Shown here one piece after another: positions 49,401-60,637 of a DNA stretch of 64,000 bases. This DNA comes from Malurus cyaneus samueli (Eukaryota; Chordata; Aves; Passeriformes; Maluridae). The position numbers were made by a program, and so were the translations under genes. The notes under the pieces are model-generated. The model saw only the letters and a list, made by a program, of their open reading frames with translations, ran no database searches and was not told where the DNA came from. The stretch covers positions 23,287,119 through 23,351,118 of the forward strand of contig CM019216.1 in NCBI GenBank assembly GCA_009741485.1, read 5' to 3'. Numbering within the stretch: position 1 is the stretch's first letter; every line of letters begins with the position of its first letter.

Positions 49401-51049
49401 GAATTATTTCTTTATAAGAAATGTATATACCTTGGATGACTGTTGAATATAACTGTTGCAAAAAAACGTTATGTGAAAATAAATTTTGTATTTATTTTTA
49501 ATTGCAGCTATTTTGTATTCATTCAGATCCCCCTGGTCTGCACAAAAGAGCATAACAAGACAAAGTAACTAAGATTTGAGGAAGGCACATGGAGTTTTAT
49601 CTGCCTACTACACCTACAAGGCCAAGTAACACAGGAAGAGTCTGGAATAAGAAAGCATCTAGCTTCAAATGCTTTTCTCAGCCTCCTAAACTTTTTACTG
49701 TAGACTGTATTATATTATATATTAATGTTTTAATGGCGAACTAAATTACTCTTGCTGTAAGAGGTATATCAGGGTATGGAAACACTTTGGAAAGCAAAGA
49801 GCAGATTGAAGTTCTAAGTAGCTTTTGAACCTCTGATGATCATAGATTGTTTTAAAGAAAAAAATAAAAAGAGGATATGGAAGATTTTTTTAATGGCATT
49901 AAAAAAAAATCTAAAACAGTAGTACTGATATTCTGCTTTTAGTAATAGCAGTTAACACTCCTGATTTGTAAGTTTCCCTCCTTATAGAAATAAACAAGTT
50001 TTCAAAACATGTTTCAATTCCATGTTTAGAACTAAATTTGAAGACTCAATCCAGCAATCAATTAACATTTAACTATTTGAAAATACATATTCTTATAATT
50101 ACACACACTAGTATTAATAATTAAATGATCAGGTTTCTCTTATTCCCTTCCCAAGGTTTAATTTTCTTGCAAATTTTTAGTCAAAGGGCTGACTGAAAAG
50201 CCTGGGAGCAAGATTATGAAAACATCCAGTAGTTACTTGTAAACAGTAAAAAATATCCCAGTGATTGTTTTTGAGAAGACTGTAGGCTTTGGGCTGGATA
50301 CTTCAAATATGAATACGCTTTAAGCTAGACATAAGTCTTTTGCCATCTTTGTTAAAAATCTGTCTACATTTGTCAGAGTGATAAGTCTTTGAGGTATAAA
50401 TATCATCTGCTATCCCTGGCATCAGGAAGTATAAAGTAAAGCTTTTAAAGTTTGGGTTTGATCTCACTACTCTGACAGGAAAACTGCCCCAGAACCTCCT
50501 GCTGTCTTGATTACAAGTGATCTTCTACTTGCCACCTCAACCTTATTCCTGGTCTTTTGGGGTTTTTTGGTAACATCACTCATTTCCTTAAATAACCTTT
50601 CTTGCCTCCCCAATGTATTCATAGCCTGCATTGTATCTCTTCACAGCTTTTTTTTGGTTTTGCTGAGCAAGTTAACTTCTTTTAATCTCTCCTCACCTAC
50701 TAGTAGTTCTTCTTTGCAAAGTTGTTTAACTGTTCCTATTGTTCAAGTAACTACTAAAGTTATTTTACCAGATTTTTTTTTGTAACAAGGCTATGTTCAA
50801 ATTTCTCAACTCAAATGTCTTCAATCTATCATCTAAAATCCCTTCAGGCTAGCATCCCCTAGGCAAAGACTCTCTCTGGGGTTTCACAGCTGCCAGACCA
50901 GTATCCCACCATCACAGAACGACCAAGCAAATTTCACCCTCACAGCTCTTACCTCCACACTCAGGACACCTACCATCCCCAAGGAGCTGACCAGGATCCT
51001 TCCAGCTTGGAGATCCAGAGGAAAAACTAATCTTTGCATTTAATAGTTG

Positions 51050-51790
51050 TTTGCCTTGGTTTCAGATTGATGGCAGTACGGACAAGAGGCATGGGGAGCA
51101 GGGGAAGGCAGGCACCAGAGCTGACAGGCAGGAGGCTGTTTCTTTTCTGCCCTCTGTAAATCGCTCAGCCGTGCTTAGCCAGCAAGAGGAAGAAGCCGTA
51201 CGATGTGAATGCAGAGAGGACAAACACCGGAACCGGCATGCTGGAGGAAAGGGCTGGAGAAATACACTGGGACTGACAGCCTGAGGGACAAACACAGAGA
51301 CTGTCAGAGTCTGGGAGCTGCAGCTGAAAAGTCTGGGAGCAGCAGACACTGTGGATAAGGGCTACAGGAGAAATGGACCTGCAAGGTAACTGTTGGGATT
51401 AGTAACCATCAGTGCTGGAGGGAGCAGCCTGGGGGAGAGCTGAGGATCTGACATGCTGGCATGGAACTGCTAGTGCCTCAGCAAAAGGCTTTGAACAAGG
51501 TATTTCAATGAGCAAGCACAAACTGTGGGTGTGACAGACAAGAACCAAGGAACGCACCCAGGGGCCAGAGGCGGGCACGGAAAACAGAGACTGCTTGAAC
51601 AAATGCCTCAGAGCAGTGAGAGGACTGACCAGGTGAACCTGGGAAAGGCTGTGACATGAAGGACTGAAACCAGGACTGACATAGCAAGAGCAGAAGGGCC
51701 AAGGTCAGCAGAGGAGTGAGGGTTGGACAGCAAGGACGAAGTTAGCGGTGGGGCAGAGGCAGGTCAGGAGGAGACATGGCAGAAAAAGCC
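51050..51790. other. G/A-rich block of unknown origin
   Basis: About 740 bases are markedly richer in G and A than their flanks. Phrases recur, such as GACAGGCAGGAGG, GAGCAGGGGAAGGCAGG and GGACTGA(C/A)(A/C). The edges against AT-rich sequence are fairly sharp. It could be an old transposable element or an unrecognised transcribed sequence. No coding frame in it looks conserved. Confidence 0.35.
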
Positions 51791-54700
51791 ACACTCAGGA
51801 ATAATGCGTTCAGGAAAGCACATTCCCTAAGGAGCCTGGAAGGAAAACGAAATTTCACCCCGACTCCAGCCATTAGCAAATATCTGAGAGTTCCTCTAGG
51901 AAAAAAAAAAATCTCTTCCTCTGTCTTACTGATTCATATGGACAAAGACAAATGCCATCAGTCTCTCCCTGAAATACAGCAGAATTTTCCATATTGTAGT
52001 TGGAGTGTCAAAACCTGCCAATGAACTGCACAGCTGAGCTTTTCCAGTTTGATTTTAACAGTAGGAAATTAAACACAAAGTTTCTGTTAAAATACTTTTC
52101 TTAAGGCTGAAAAGCTAAGTACTAAAATGTTACCAAGTCCCAGGCTTCAGGTTCACCATGCAGCCTTGGTTCAGCCTGTTTATTTGTACATCGTGGTGCA
52201 GTCATAATGATGTGATCATAATGATACGATGACATCCTCAGCAATAGTCTTAATAGAAGAATTGCTCTTATTTAGTGCAAATGATGGGTGATATTCACTC
52301 CATGAACACTTATTCACTATTTTGTTTATTGTCAGTTCAATGGGCAGCCTTAGAACTTAATTTACTTCATGCTATTCAAATACTGGTGTGAAAAAAAGAA
52401 ATATTATTTAACAGACTGTTTTGTGGTGTTCATCTGTGACTGCTTCGCTCCTATTACGCAAGATGCTAACTCTGCCAGGAGGTAAATTTTTTTACCTAAG
52501 TCAAATTGAAATGCCAGAGGTCTGACTTTTAAGAGCTATTAAAATTATGTATCAGTAATACTCAGACTACAGCACACACAGAGTTCAGTGGTGAATAGCA
52601 GCTTGAGAACTTCCATAAACCCAACTGCATGCTTGGATTCAGGCACTTAGAAAATGGAAGATAAAAACATGTTTTAAACCAGTTGTTCAGCTCATTCATA
52701 GTGACCCTGTGCCCACCCTTCAATCTCCAAGGCAGCACTCACTGCTTTTTAAAGGAACAAGAGATCCTCTGTCTTCCTGCAATCTCCTGTTTTATTCATT
52801 TATACTCTTTACAACTCCCGCAGCAGAACTCCTACACGTAAGAGTCATCCTAAGAGCACTTCCACCCTATGATGAATAGAGTACATCCTGTGAAAAACCA
52901 GTATACCATCATACAATTACAGTCTGTATGACAACACAGATGCAAAATTCACTGAATTGAGACTGCACGTGTAACCTTAATTCCAGTGCTCCATAATGTC
53001 TGAATACTCGCCTCTGCCAAACTATTCTTTCAACATCGTACCCATGTGCAGTGTTATATATAAATACAAATGGACAAGGGAGTCCCTTGCTATATAAAGA
53101 TGTACTTTTATATGCCACAGTAGGATGTTACACAATACAACTCTGAAGAGTGACTCCTGTGGCAGTGAAGGAAAAGGAAACATCTGCATTTAGACTATAA
53201 TTACTATGCATCTGTGAGACAATTACTGGTCATTTTAAGTTGTGCAAACAACACTATCAGCAAGATCAGAGCTTATTTTTTTTTAACCTGCTTTCAGCTA
53301 CTGTACAGAATTTACCATTTATCATCACATACATAAAACATTTTTTCTTACAGTTAAGATTGCTAGCACGTTTTAGCAGCTTAGGTTTCTATTACTGGCT
53401 CTCACAGAAGGACACTGGGATTTAAAAAGAAAAATCCTGAACAGCTAAAATTTTAGTTTCTCAATGAGGCTATGCTGCATGTATGTAGCAAAATTTTATC
53501 AATGAACACAAAATGCCAGTTAGCAGAAATCATGGCAAAATGACAGTGGCAAAAGAAATTATTAACCGTTTTTCAAGCCAGAGTTTTACAACTCTATTTC
53601 TTTGATACAACAGTTGAAGAATATTTTCTCTTGTTCAGTTCCAATTTCGTAGCAAGTTAGCTTCAGCTCCAAGGACCAAGCGTGCACTTTGACCCTCTTT
53701 GAACACTTCAGATCAAAGAGAGCTAGACTGGTTTAAGTTTTCATCCCATTTTCACTAAATAAGCATTTGCCCCGGGAATGAAAATTGACTCAGACAAAAT
53801 AAAAATTGTATGGAATCATCTTATCTATCAAGACAAATCCTGCTATATTAGAGGGCTTTGCCCACAGGTATAGGATGATTTGCAATGGCATATAGAAAAA
53901 TAACATAGATTTGATGCAATTTTCAACCACATAACTTTAAATCTAAGTAAATACACTCGAAACAAGCATGGTCTGGCACCAAAGGGGACAATCAATTCAA
54001 ATGACCTTAACACTCCAAATAAGAGCTAGCAGTGAAGTCAGTGAAGGTGCTCTAAATACAGATTTGTACTGTTACTGCTATACTTAATTCTGTGTCTTTT
54101 TCCATACATGCATCATCAATTATTAGTACTATTGCAATTAACTTGTTTCTTTTGTACTATCTATAGAACAAAAATCCCTACAAAGACAACTATAATTTTA
54201 AATCCCAGATCTAATTCTTAACACCACACTGTCGTGTTGTAGGGAAAAAGTCGTTTCAAAATAGTAAAGCAATCACCTCCCTGGCCTAGTGAAACTCATG
54301 GTAATACACCTTTAAGAAATCCCTTCAAAAACCTAAACTGCCTAGGAGCTGGGCTAAAGTAGTGGAAGAACCAGGCAATTGCAATAACGCAATGGATGAG
54401 CTGCAGGGTGGAGAGGGAAAAGCAGCCAAGAGGAAATTGGGAGCAGGCAGTAAGGGAGGAGGCCACAGAAGCTGGAAGAACAGCGGGAAAATAAACTCTG
54501 GGCAAAACTGTTTGTGAAAAATGGGTGAGTGAAGAGTTACTTGCTACAAGAAAAGCAACAAAACACATCAGTCCAAAAAAAAGATGTAAACAGGTAGGTA
54601 TATGTAATTCTGGAAAAAGAACTAACTTCAAAGTCAACCTAATGGACACTGAAAGCTTTCTCTTCATTTCAAACATGACAGGATTTTGCATTAGTAGTCA

Positions 54701-54861
54701 TATTTGCAAAGATCCTACACACAAAAATAGGCTCCTTGAGGTATTTTTAAAAATGTTTAGATGGCCAGATGCTTATATATTGTTAAAAACTTTATGAAAC
54801 CATCACATAACAAACTCTATCAGGAGCTTCTCAAAATCCCTACCAATATCTTTTAAATCTT

Positions 54862-55423
54862 AGTCCTGATTTCAGCTGTGATAGAGTTACTTTGATTCCT
54901 AGTAGCTGGTGCAGCGCTGTGTTTTGGATTTAGGGTGAGAATAATGTTGATAGCACACTGATGATTTCGTCATTGCTGAGCAGGGCTGACACTACATCAA
55001 ACACTCTGCACCTTCTCACTCTGCCCTTCCAGTGAGAATGCTGGGAGTGCACAAGAAGCTGGGAAGGTGGCACAGCTGGGACAGCTGACCCCAGCTGATC
55101 AAGGGGATGCTCCATACCATATGGCATCATGCTGAGCAATAAAACTGGGGGGAGCTGCTTGGGGTGGGTTCAGGGACTGTTCAGGGATTGGATGGGCATT
55201 GGTCATTGGGTGCTGTGCAACTGCATTGGGCATCACTTGTTCATTGCTTTATAATTATTATTATTATTATTTTCCCTTCCTTTTCTGTCTGATTAAACTG
55301 TCTTCCTTTCAACCCACAAGTTTTACCTTTTCCTCATTCTCTCTCCCATCCTACTGCTGGGGAGTGAGAAGCCACTCTGTGAGGTTGTTTGTGTGTAGCT
55401 GCCTGCCAAGTTAAACCATAGCA
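54862..55423 (+). mobile_element. Solo LTR of a widespread avian endogenous retrovirus family
   Basis: The 562-base segment closely follows an LTR I recognise from many bird genomes. It starts AGTCCTGATTTCAGCTG, where the usual terminus is TGTCCTGGTTTCAGCTG, so the first two bases have mutated. It contains a CATACCATATGGCATCATGC block, an AATAAAACTGGGGG signal near 55137, an ATT microsatellite (about 55252-55272) and a TTAAACCATAGCA end. Flanks ATCTT (54857-54861) and GTCTT (55424-55428) are a probable 5-base target duplication with one change. No internal retroviral sequence adjoins it. It lies in a DST intron in the opposite orientation to the gene. Confidence 0.85.
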
Positions 55424-55534
55424 GTCTTAGAAATGGGAAAAAAATGCAGTTGTTGTTTCCCTTTCCATATGCATTCACATGTTCCCTGTGTTTCTTCACC
55501 ATGGCTGTGCTCAGGTTGTCCTGAGAGAGGACCC

Positions 55535-55557
55535 GTGTGTGTGTATGTGTGTGTGTG
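55535..55557 (+). repeat. GT dinucleotide microsatellite
   Basis: GTGTGTGTGT-AT-GTGTGTGTGTG, interrupted once, about 110 bases beyond the LTR at 54862-55423. Confidence 0.9.
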
Positions 55558-58500
55558 CACTCGTGCATGCAGAATCTGACAGCTCACAGCTCTGTCATAT
55601 ATTTGAGAACATTAATATAATGTTAATAAAAATGCTGGAAGTGAAGAATGGTACAATCATGTTTTGCCAAGTTTGATTCTAAATGCAATTCACAGGAGAC
55701 ACAATCTAACATGAGCAGATGTCTCCAAAAGAAAGAAGATATTAATGCAATCTATAGATTAAATGAGCCAAGCCTTGTGCAGGGTGATGGGCAGTTTTGC
55801 ATGTCATAGGTTTTAGGTCATTCCAATAGCATGTAAAGAATATTGCACTGGAAAATTAGTACATAAAATCAGAGTAAGAAGAAATTAAATTAATGAAACT
55901 GATATTATTTTATAATTGATATTTAAATTGAAATTATTTAATTTAAGACACATTAAAAACTCCCAAAGATCACCGTAGAACAATTTTATCTATACTAAAG
56001 AAATTATTCTCAAGTGAGGGTCAACAAATGAGTCAACAAATACTGAGACATCTATAAATTTTTTTATATCAGATGTTAGAAAAAATCCTAAGTGTTTTTC
56101 AGACAGAATTCTAATACTGATTTTCTCATAAGTTTTAAGTCTTAAACACATAGAAACAAAAACTAGGATAGCTGAAAAGACCCTGAATGGGACAGCTTAC
56201 AGTTTTCCATGCATTAAAAATTGATCTAACTTTGCTTTCATGATTTCTTCATCAGGGTTGCCACAGTGCAAGTTTCATTTCAGCCACTGGATTAGTCTCC
56301 GTGGAGCCAAATGAAGCTGCCCATATCAGGTTTTTTCCACATGTGACCTCCCAGACATGTGACCTGTCTCTGTTTTCTTCTAGTGACTCCTAGCAATCAA
56401 CATCCTCCCCTAAGGAGCTGAACTGCTTCAGCAAAGCCAGTCTCTAAATAATTAGAAACAGGTAAATTAGGAGACCCTGAGGGATACCTACAATCAGGAG
56501 TGCTTCTGAGATCATTATTTGTCATCAGTTTATTCTTCGTAGTTTACTTCAGAGATACTTCTTTTTAAACATTATTCGGTACATAATCACCTCAACATGT
56601 GCTGTTGCTACAGTTTTGGGGCAAAATAGATCATCTTTGGATATGTAAAGTACAAGGCTTTTGAGCACAAAGTGAGCTTTCACATTTGAAATTGAAGAAA
56701 CCAGGTTCATTCATGACCCAATCTCTGCAGTCTCATCCTTACAGTGACCATGACAAATGAAAGGGCAAATTTGGTATTACATCTCATGATCTTTAATAAT
56801 CCTTGGTGCCTGCATGAGTCGGTCAAACTTCAAATTGTTTAATGACAGAGATGTCAAAGACCCTGCTTTGGCACCATCTCTTTTCAAATATGATCACAGA
56901 CATACAAACATAGTTTGGCAGAACTGTATGTCTAACTGACCCACAAATCAGGAGCCACATATGTTTACACAAACTCAAGGCCACTTCTTAATAATTTGCA
57001 GCATTTTATATTTCGCTTCTGAGCAGATCACTATTTAAAATACTGATAATATTTGCACAATGCTTGTAAAAGTACCCTCAGTTTAAACTCTGTCCTGGAG
57101 AAGTATTGCTAGGCAGCAGCCAGCTCAAAAGAAGAGATTTTTGCACATCCTCCCACAGCTTCAGAAAATCTAACTACCTATACAGAATCGGGTACCCAGT
57201 TTGTGAAAGGAGCAATATATAACACTCCCTTGACTTGCATGAAATCGCACAAATCTAAAAACACGTTTCTGTTCTCAAGAGTTCTCCATTGTCTTTTAAA
57301 AATTCAAAGTACACAGCAGTGATAGGTATCTGTACTCTCCATGTGAACTTGATGTAAAACTGTCAGGTGTAGGGAATGTCAGCAAAATAATACAGCCACC
57401 AATGAGAGGGTGACCTACAGAGCATGGGATAGAATGATGTGCCCTGAAAGGGTAAGCACAGCACTGTGTCCATGCTGCACTAGAGTAAGATGAATAAAAG
57501 TGAAAGTGGGTTATAAACTTTGTTTGTCAAGGACCAGTATTAGCACGAAATATATTTAATGTCCCCATTAATGACCTGCAAAGTATAAAAAAAAAACAAT
57601 TAAATTTTCAGAGAAAACTAATGTTCTATTTCTGCAAACATCTCATGTAGATACTCAAGTGGAGCAATTATTGTCTTCAGCGGGATTACTCCCATCCAAA
57701 CAATTACACCTAATTTAGTTCTGACAAGATCAGGAACAATACTGGAAAGATCTCAGACTGCTATGCAGGAAGTAAGAAATAATACAAGCAAATTCAGATA
57801 ATTATAGCAGCAGCTAGGAAACTGCAAAACAAGATTTAGACACAACAAAACCAACCAAATATAAAATAGTCTAAATTAGCAGGAATAAGAAAGCATCTAA
57901 ATTTCCACCAAAGCTTTTAATAAAATATCTGAAAAGTCTCTAGGCATGTTATCTTAACAGGAAAACAAAACAGGTTATCATATTTTAGGACTTAAAAATT
58001 TCCTGGAGCAAAGAAAAAGCTTTCCATAAGGTTCTTTTATAGTTATTTTGGAGATGCCATTCTTGGCAGAAAATGGGGACAAAACGACATGAGTAGGGAA
58101 AAAACAAAAAAGCGAACTGTTTTACGAGGAAAAATTATGTCTTCTGGTTAGCAGATATCATACATTATTTTATTTTAAGTGATGACTAAGCAGAATATGG
58201 CCATAATGTAAATATCAAGACAACAGATTTATTTACAGTGGTTCAAGTGGGCAGAGCTAGGAATAATAGCGGGGGAAAAGGGAAAAGAAATGATGCAGAT
58301 TAACAAGAGCGTTTCTGGCACTGAATCATGCAAAACTGTGCAAAGATGAAGGTCAAAAGTCTTTCAACTTCAAAACATTGAGATGAAGTGGGACAAAGAT
58401 GTGATAAACTGCAGGATGGACATCCTGACAACTGCCTGGAACTTCACAACACTGCAGTGATTTGTCATGGCAATGTCATTAACCTTACTCACCCTGTCAC

Positions 58501-60448
58501 CATGGCATTAATAATAAACTCAGAATAACTTACAATGTCCATGAGAAATTAAATTGGTGACTTATGTTTTCTGGATTGCAGTCTATTAAAGATAATTTTT
58601 TTTTTTTTGTAGAAATGTGGGTTCCTCAAGGCTGTAGAAGGAAAGGCTATCCAAAGAACTATATAACTATATCACAGATAAGATATGCTACAAAAGCAAT
58701 TTCAAGGAAGAGACAATGGTGACAGCACTGAAAGAAGTTTTCTCTAAATCTGGGATTTGTTATTGTTTCAGTGGTGGATCTTAGCAGACAAAGTAGATCC
58801 ATGAAATGATACAAAAGTGAAGTTATATAGTAACACCACACATTTTCTATTCTTATAATTTTTTTTTTTTATTCTGTTGGTCCTGAAGTCCCTGACATGT
58901 TACTGACTTGGGGAAAAAGCAGGGCTGTGTTAGCTTCACTAATCCATTCTTCAAAGCTTGTTTTGCGACTTATACCATTTCTACAGTTTTAGCTCTTTAA
59001 TTCAGTGGCACTGATGCTCTTTTTCCAATGTTGGTAATCAGTGACAATTGGTTACAGCCTCGGCACTGACAGGCGGGCTTACTCCTGGCATAGGCCTAAC
59101 CATGGAAAAATGTATGAACAATCAAATAAAAAAGGGAATTATAAAAACCCCAAGAGGAGTGGTATGGAAAATTAGAGTTGATGATGGAAGAGGTGAAAGA
59201 AGGACAACAAAGCAGGGAAAGGACCAGAAGTGAATAATGAACAGAGGGAGCCTGGTGAGAGGCTGGAGTAAGAATAACAGAGCTAGATAAAGTAGTCTAG
59301 AAAGTAAGATAGGATGAGAGTGAAAGGGAGATGGTTGGGAAGAAAGTGACAGAAGATCCTTTAAGAAGAGTAGAAGACAAATTCGTTAGATCAAATCAAA
59401 CCATAGAAACATGAACAGTGTAAAATAAATCATAAATAGAAGCATAAGAGAAAAGAGGAAAATGGGGAGTAGTGAAGTGAAAGCAGAGAAACAAACTCAG
59501 CTAATAGGCAAAAATTCTGGCAGCTGTTGGCAGCTACGGCTTTCTTTGCACAGGGCTCTTGCTCTCTCAGGCAATGTAATTCCACTAAGGAATTACATCT
59601 TCAGAGCTCACTAATAATTCTTGGTGTTCAATTAACAGCAATCTAGGAAGGTTCACTTAGGTTCTAGCACTTTTCAGAAAATATTTTTAGGGTATGCTCA
59701 ATAGTCACCTTTTTAATAATACTGACTTTACACAAGTAGTTCAAGCCCTTTAACACTGGCACAGAAAAGTTAGTCAGAAAATGTATCAAAGCAATGAGCT
59801 CTCATTAAAAAGAGAAATGCATTGTGCCTGCAGGACAGAATAGGTCTTCACGCGAATTTACTTTAGGAATTGTATGTTTCAAGAAACTGTCATATTTTCA
59901 TACCAAAAATAGATTATCAGTATTAAAGGAACTGTGTGTAAATCAAGCTGAGGAGCAAAGAATGATGAAATTTGATCTAATTCTTTTGTTGAGCAGAAAG
60001 ATTGTAAATACTGTATAAAGCAGAAGAGACTTCAAAATTGGATCTAGGAATGATATTTAATATAAATTTGGTTCAATACATAGCATCTCTGATAAACCTG
60101 AGAAAGGAATTTCAATAAAATGCACATTTGGTATAAAAACCTGTTAAGTAATATCACTATAAAACTATCAAATTAAATATCTAATTTGATTATTGTCTAT
60201 AGTCTAAATATTAAATAAAAAAATCACAATTCAAAAACTCCTCTTCAGAACCAGATTATTTTTTAGAGTTATGCATCAACATTAAATACAGTCTTACAAA
60301 TTTTTATTTGGATTTGCTGCTGAATATGAGAATGGAAAAGGTTTTTGAATTGAGGAGTAAAATATGAATAGCCAAAAAATTAGAATTATATTACATGCCC
60401 CTATAATATATTTTGAGTGCTATTTATCCCAAAAGGTAGAATACTTAC

Positions 60449-60637
60449 AGGTTTTCGAGTTGGAGTAACTTGAACAGAATGGTAAAACTCTGGTTGGACT
60501 CGGCTGCTTTTCTTGATTTTTCTTTTCCTTACAGAAGTTTCCTGCTCACTCAGATGGTGAGCTTCCACTACAGGCTGTGTTTCCTCCAGGCGAGGTGTCA
60601 CACGTCTTCTGGCATGGCGAGGACTTGATCTAAAGCC
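60449..60637 (-). CDS. DST: DST internal exon of the long (transmembrane-type) N-terminus
   Basis: This 189-base exon encodes 63 codons, from GFRSSPRHARRR to QVTPTRKP. It is bounded by an acceptor at 60638-60639 (a TTTTTCTGTTGCAG tract) and a consensus GTAAGT donor at 60443-60448. Both boundaries are phase 0 if the exon is read as GGC TTT ... CGA AAA CCT. In mammalian DST the equivalent exon follows a transmembrane exon and joins directly to the SSGNASYRCS exon. The next exon here begins with exactly those residues in phase 0, so the join is supported. The peptide is basic, and VRKRKIKKSSR (about residues 36-46) resembles a nuclear localisation signal. A long alanine run that I recall in the mammalian exon is absent here. 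The isoform carrying it is known to associate with perinuclear membranes. No start codon belongs to this exon. Confidence 0.95.

Larger units (their letters stand above)
43776..60448 (-). other. DST: DST intron between the 60.4-kb exon and the shared exon
   Basis: Intron of about 18 kb in total (42406-60448). Beyond the CR1, the CpG-rich patch, the G/A-rich block, the solo LTR and the GT repeat, it is AT-rich with no recognised gene. A purine-rich stretch lies at about 59130-59470. Confidence 0.7.

Noticed and set aside
50460..51010. Possible ancient CR1/L3-like fragment (TTAATCTCTCCTCACC phrase)
   Set aside because: Only one short phrase is reminiscent of LINE 3' regions, too little to call an element.
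54296..54691. Minus-strand open frame of 131 codons with hydrophobic stretches
   Set aside because: Hydrophobicity comes from T-rich DNA. No family resemblance and no splice context.
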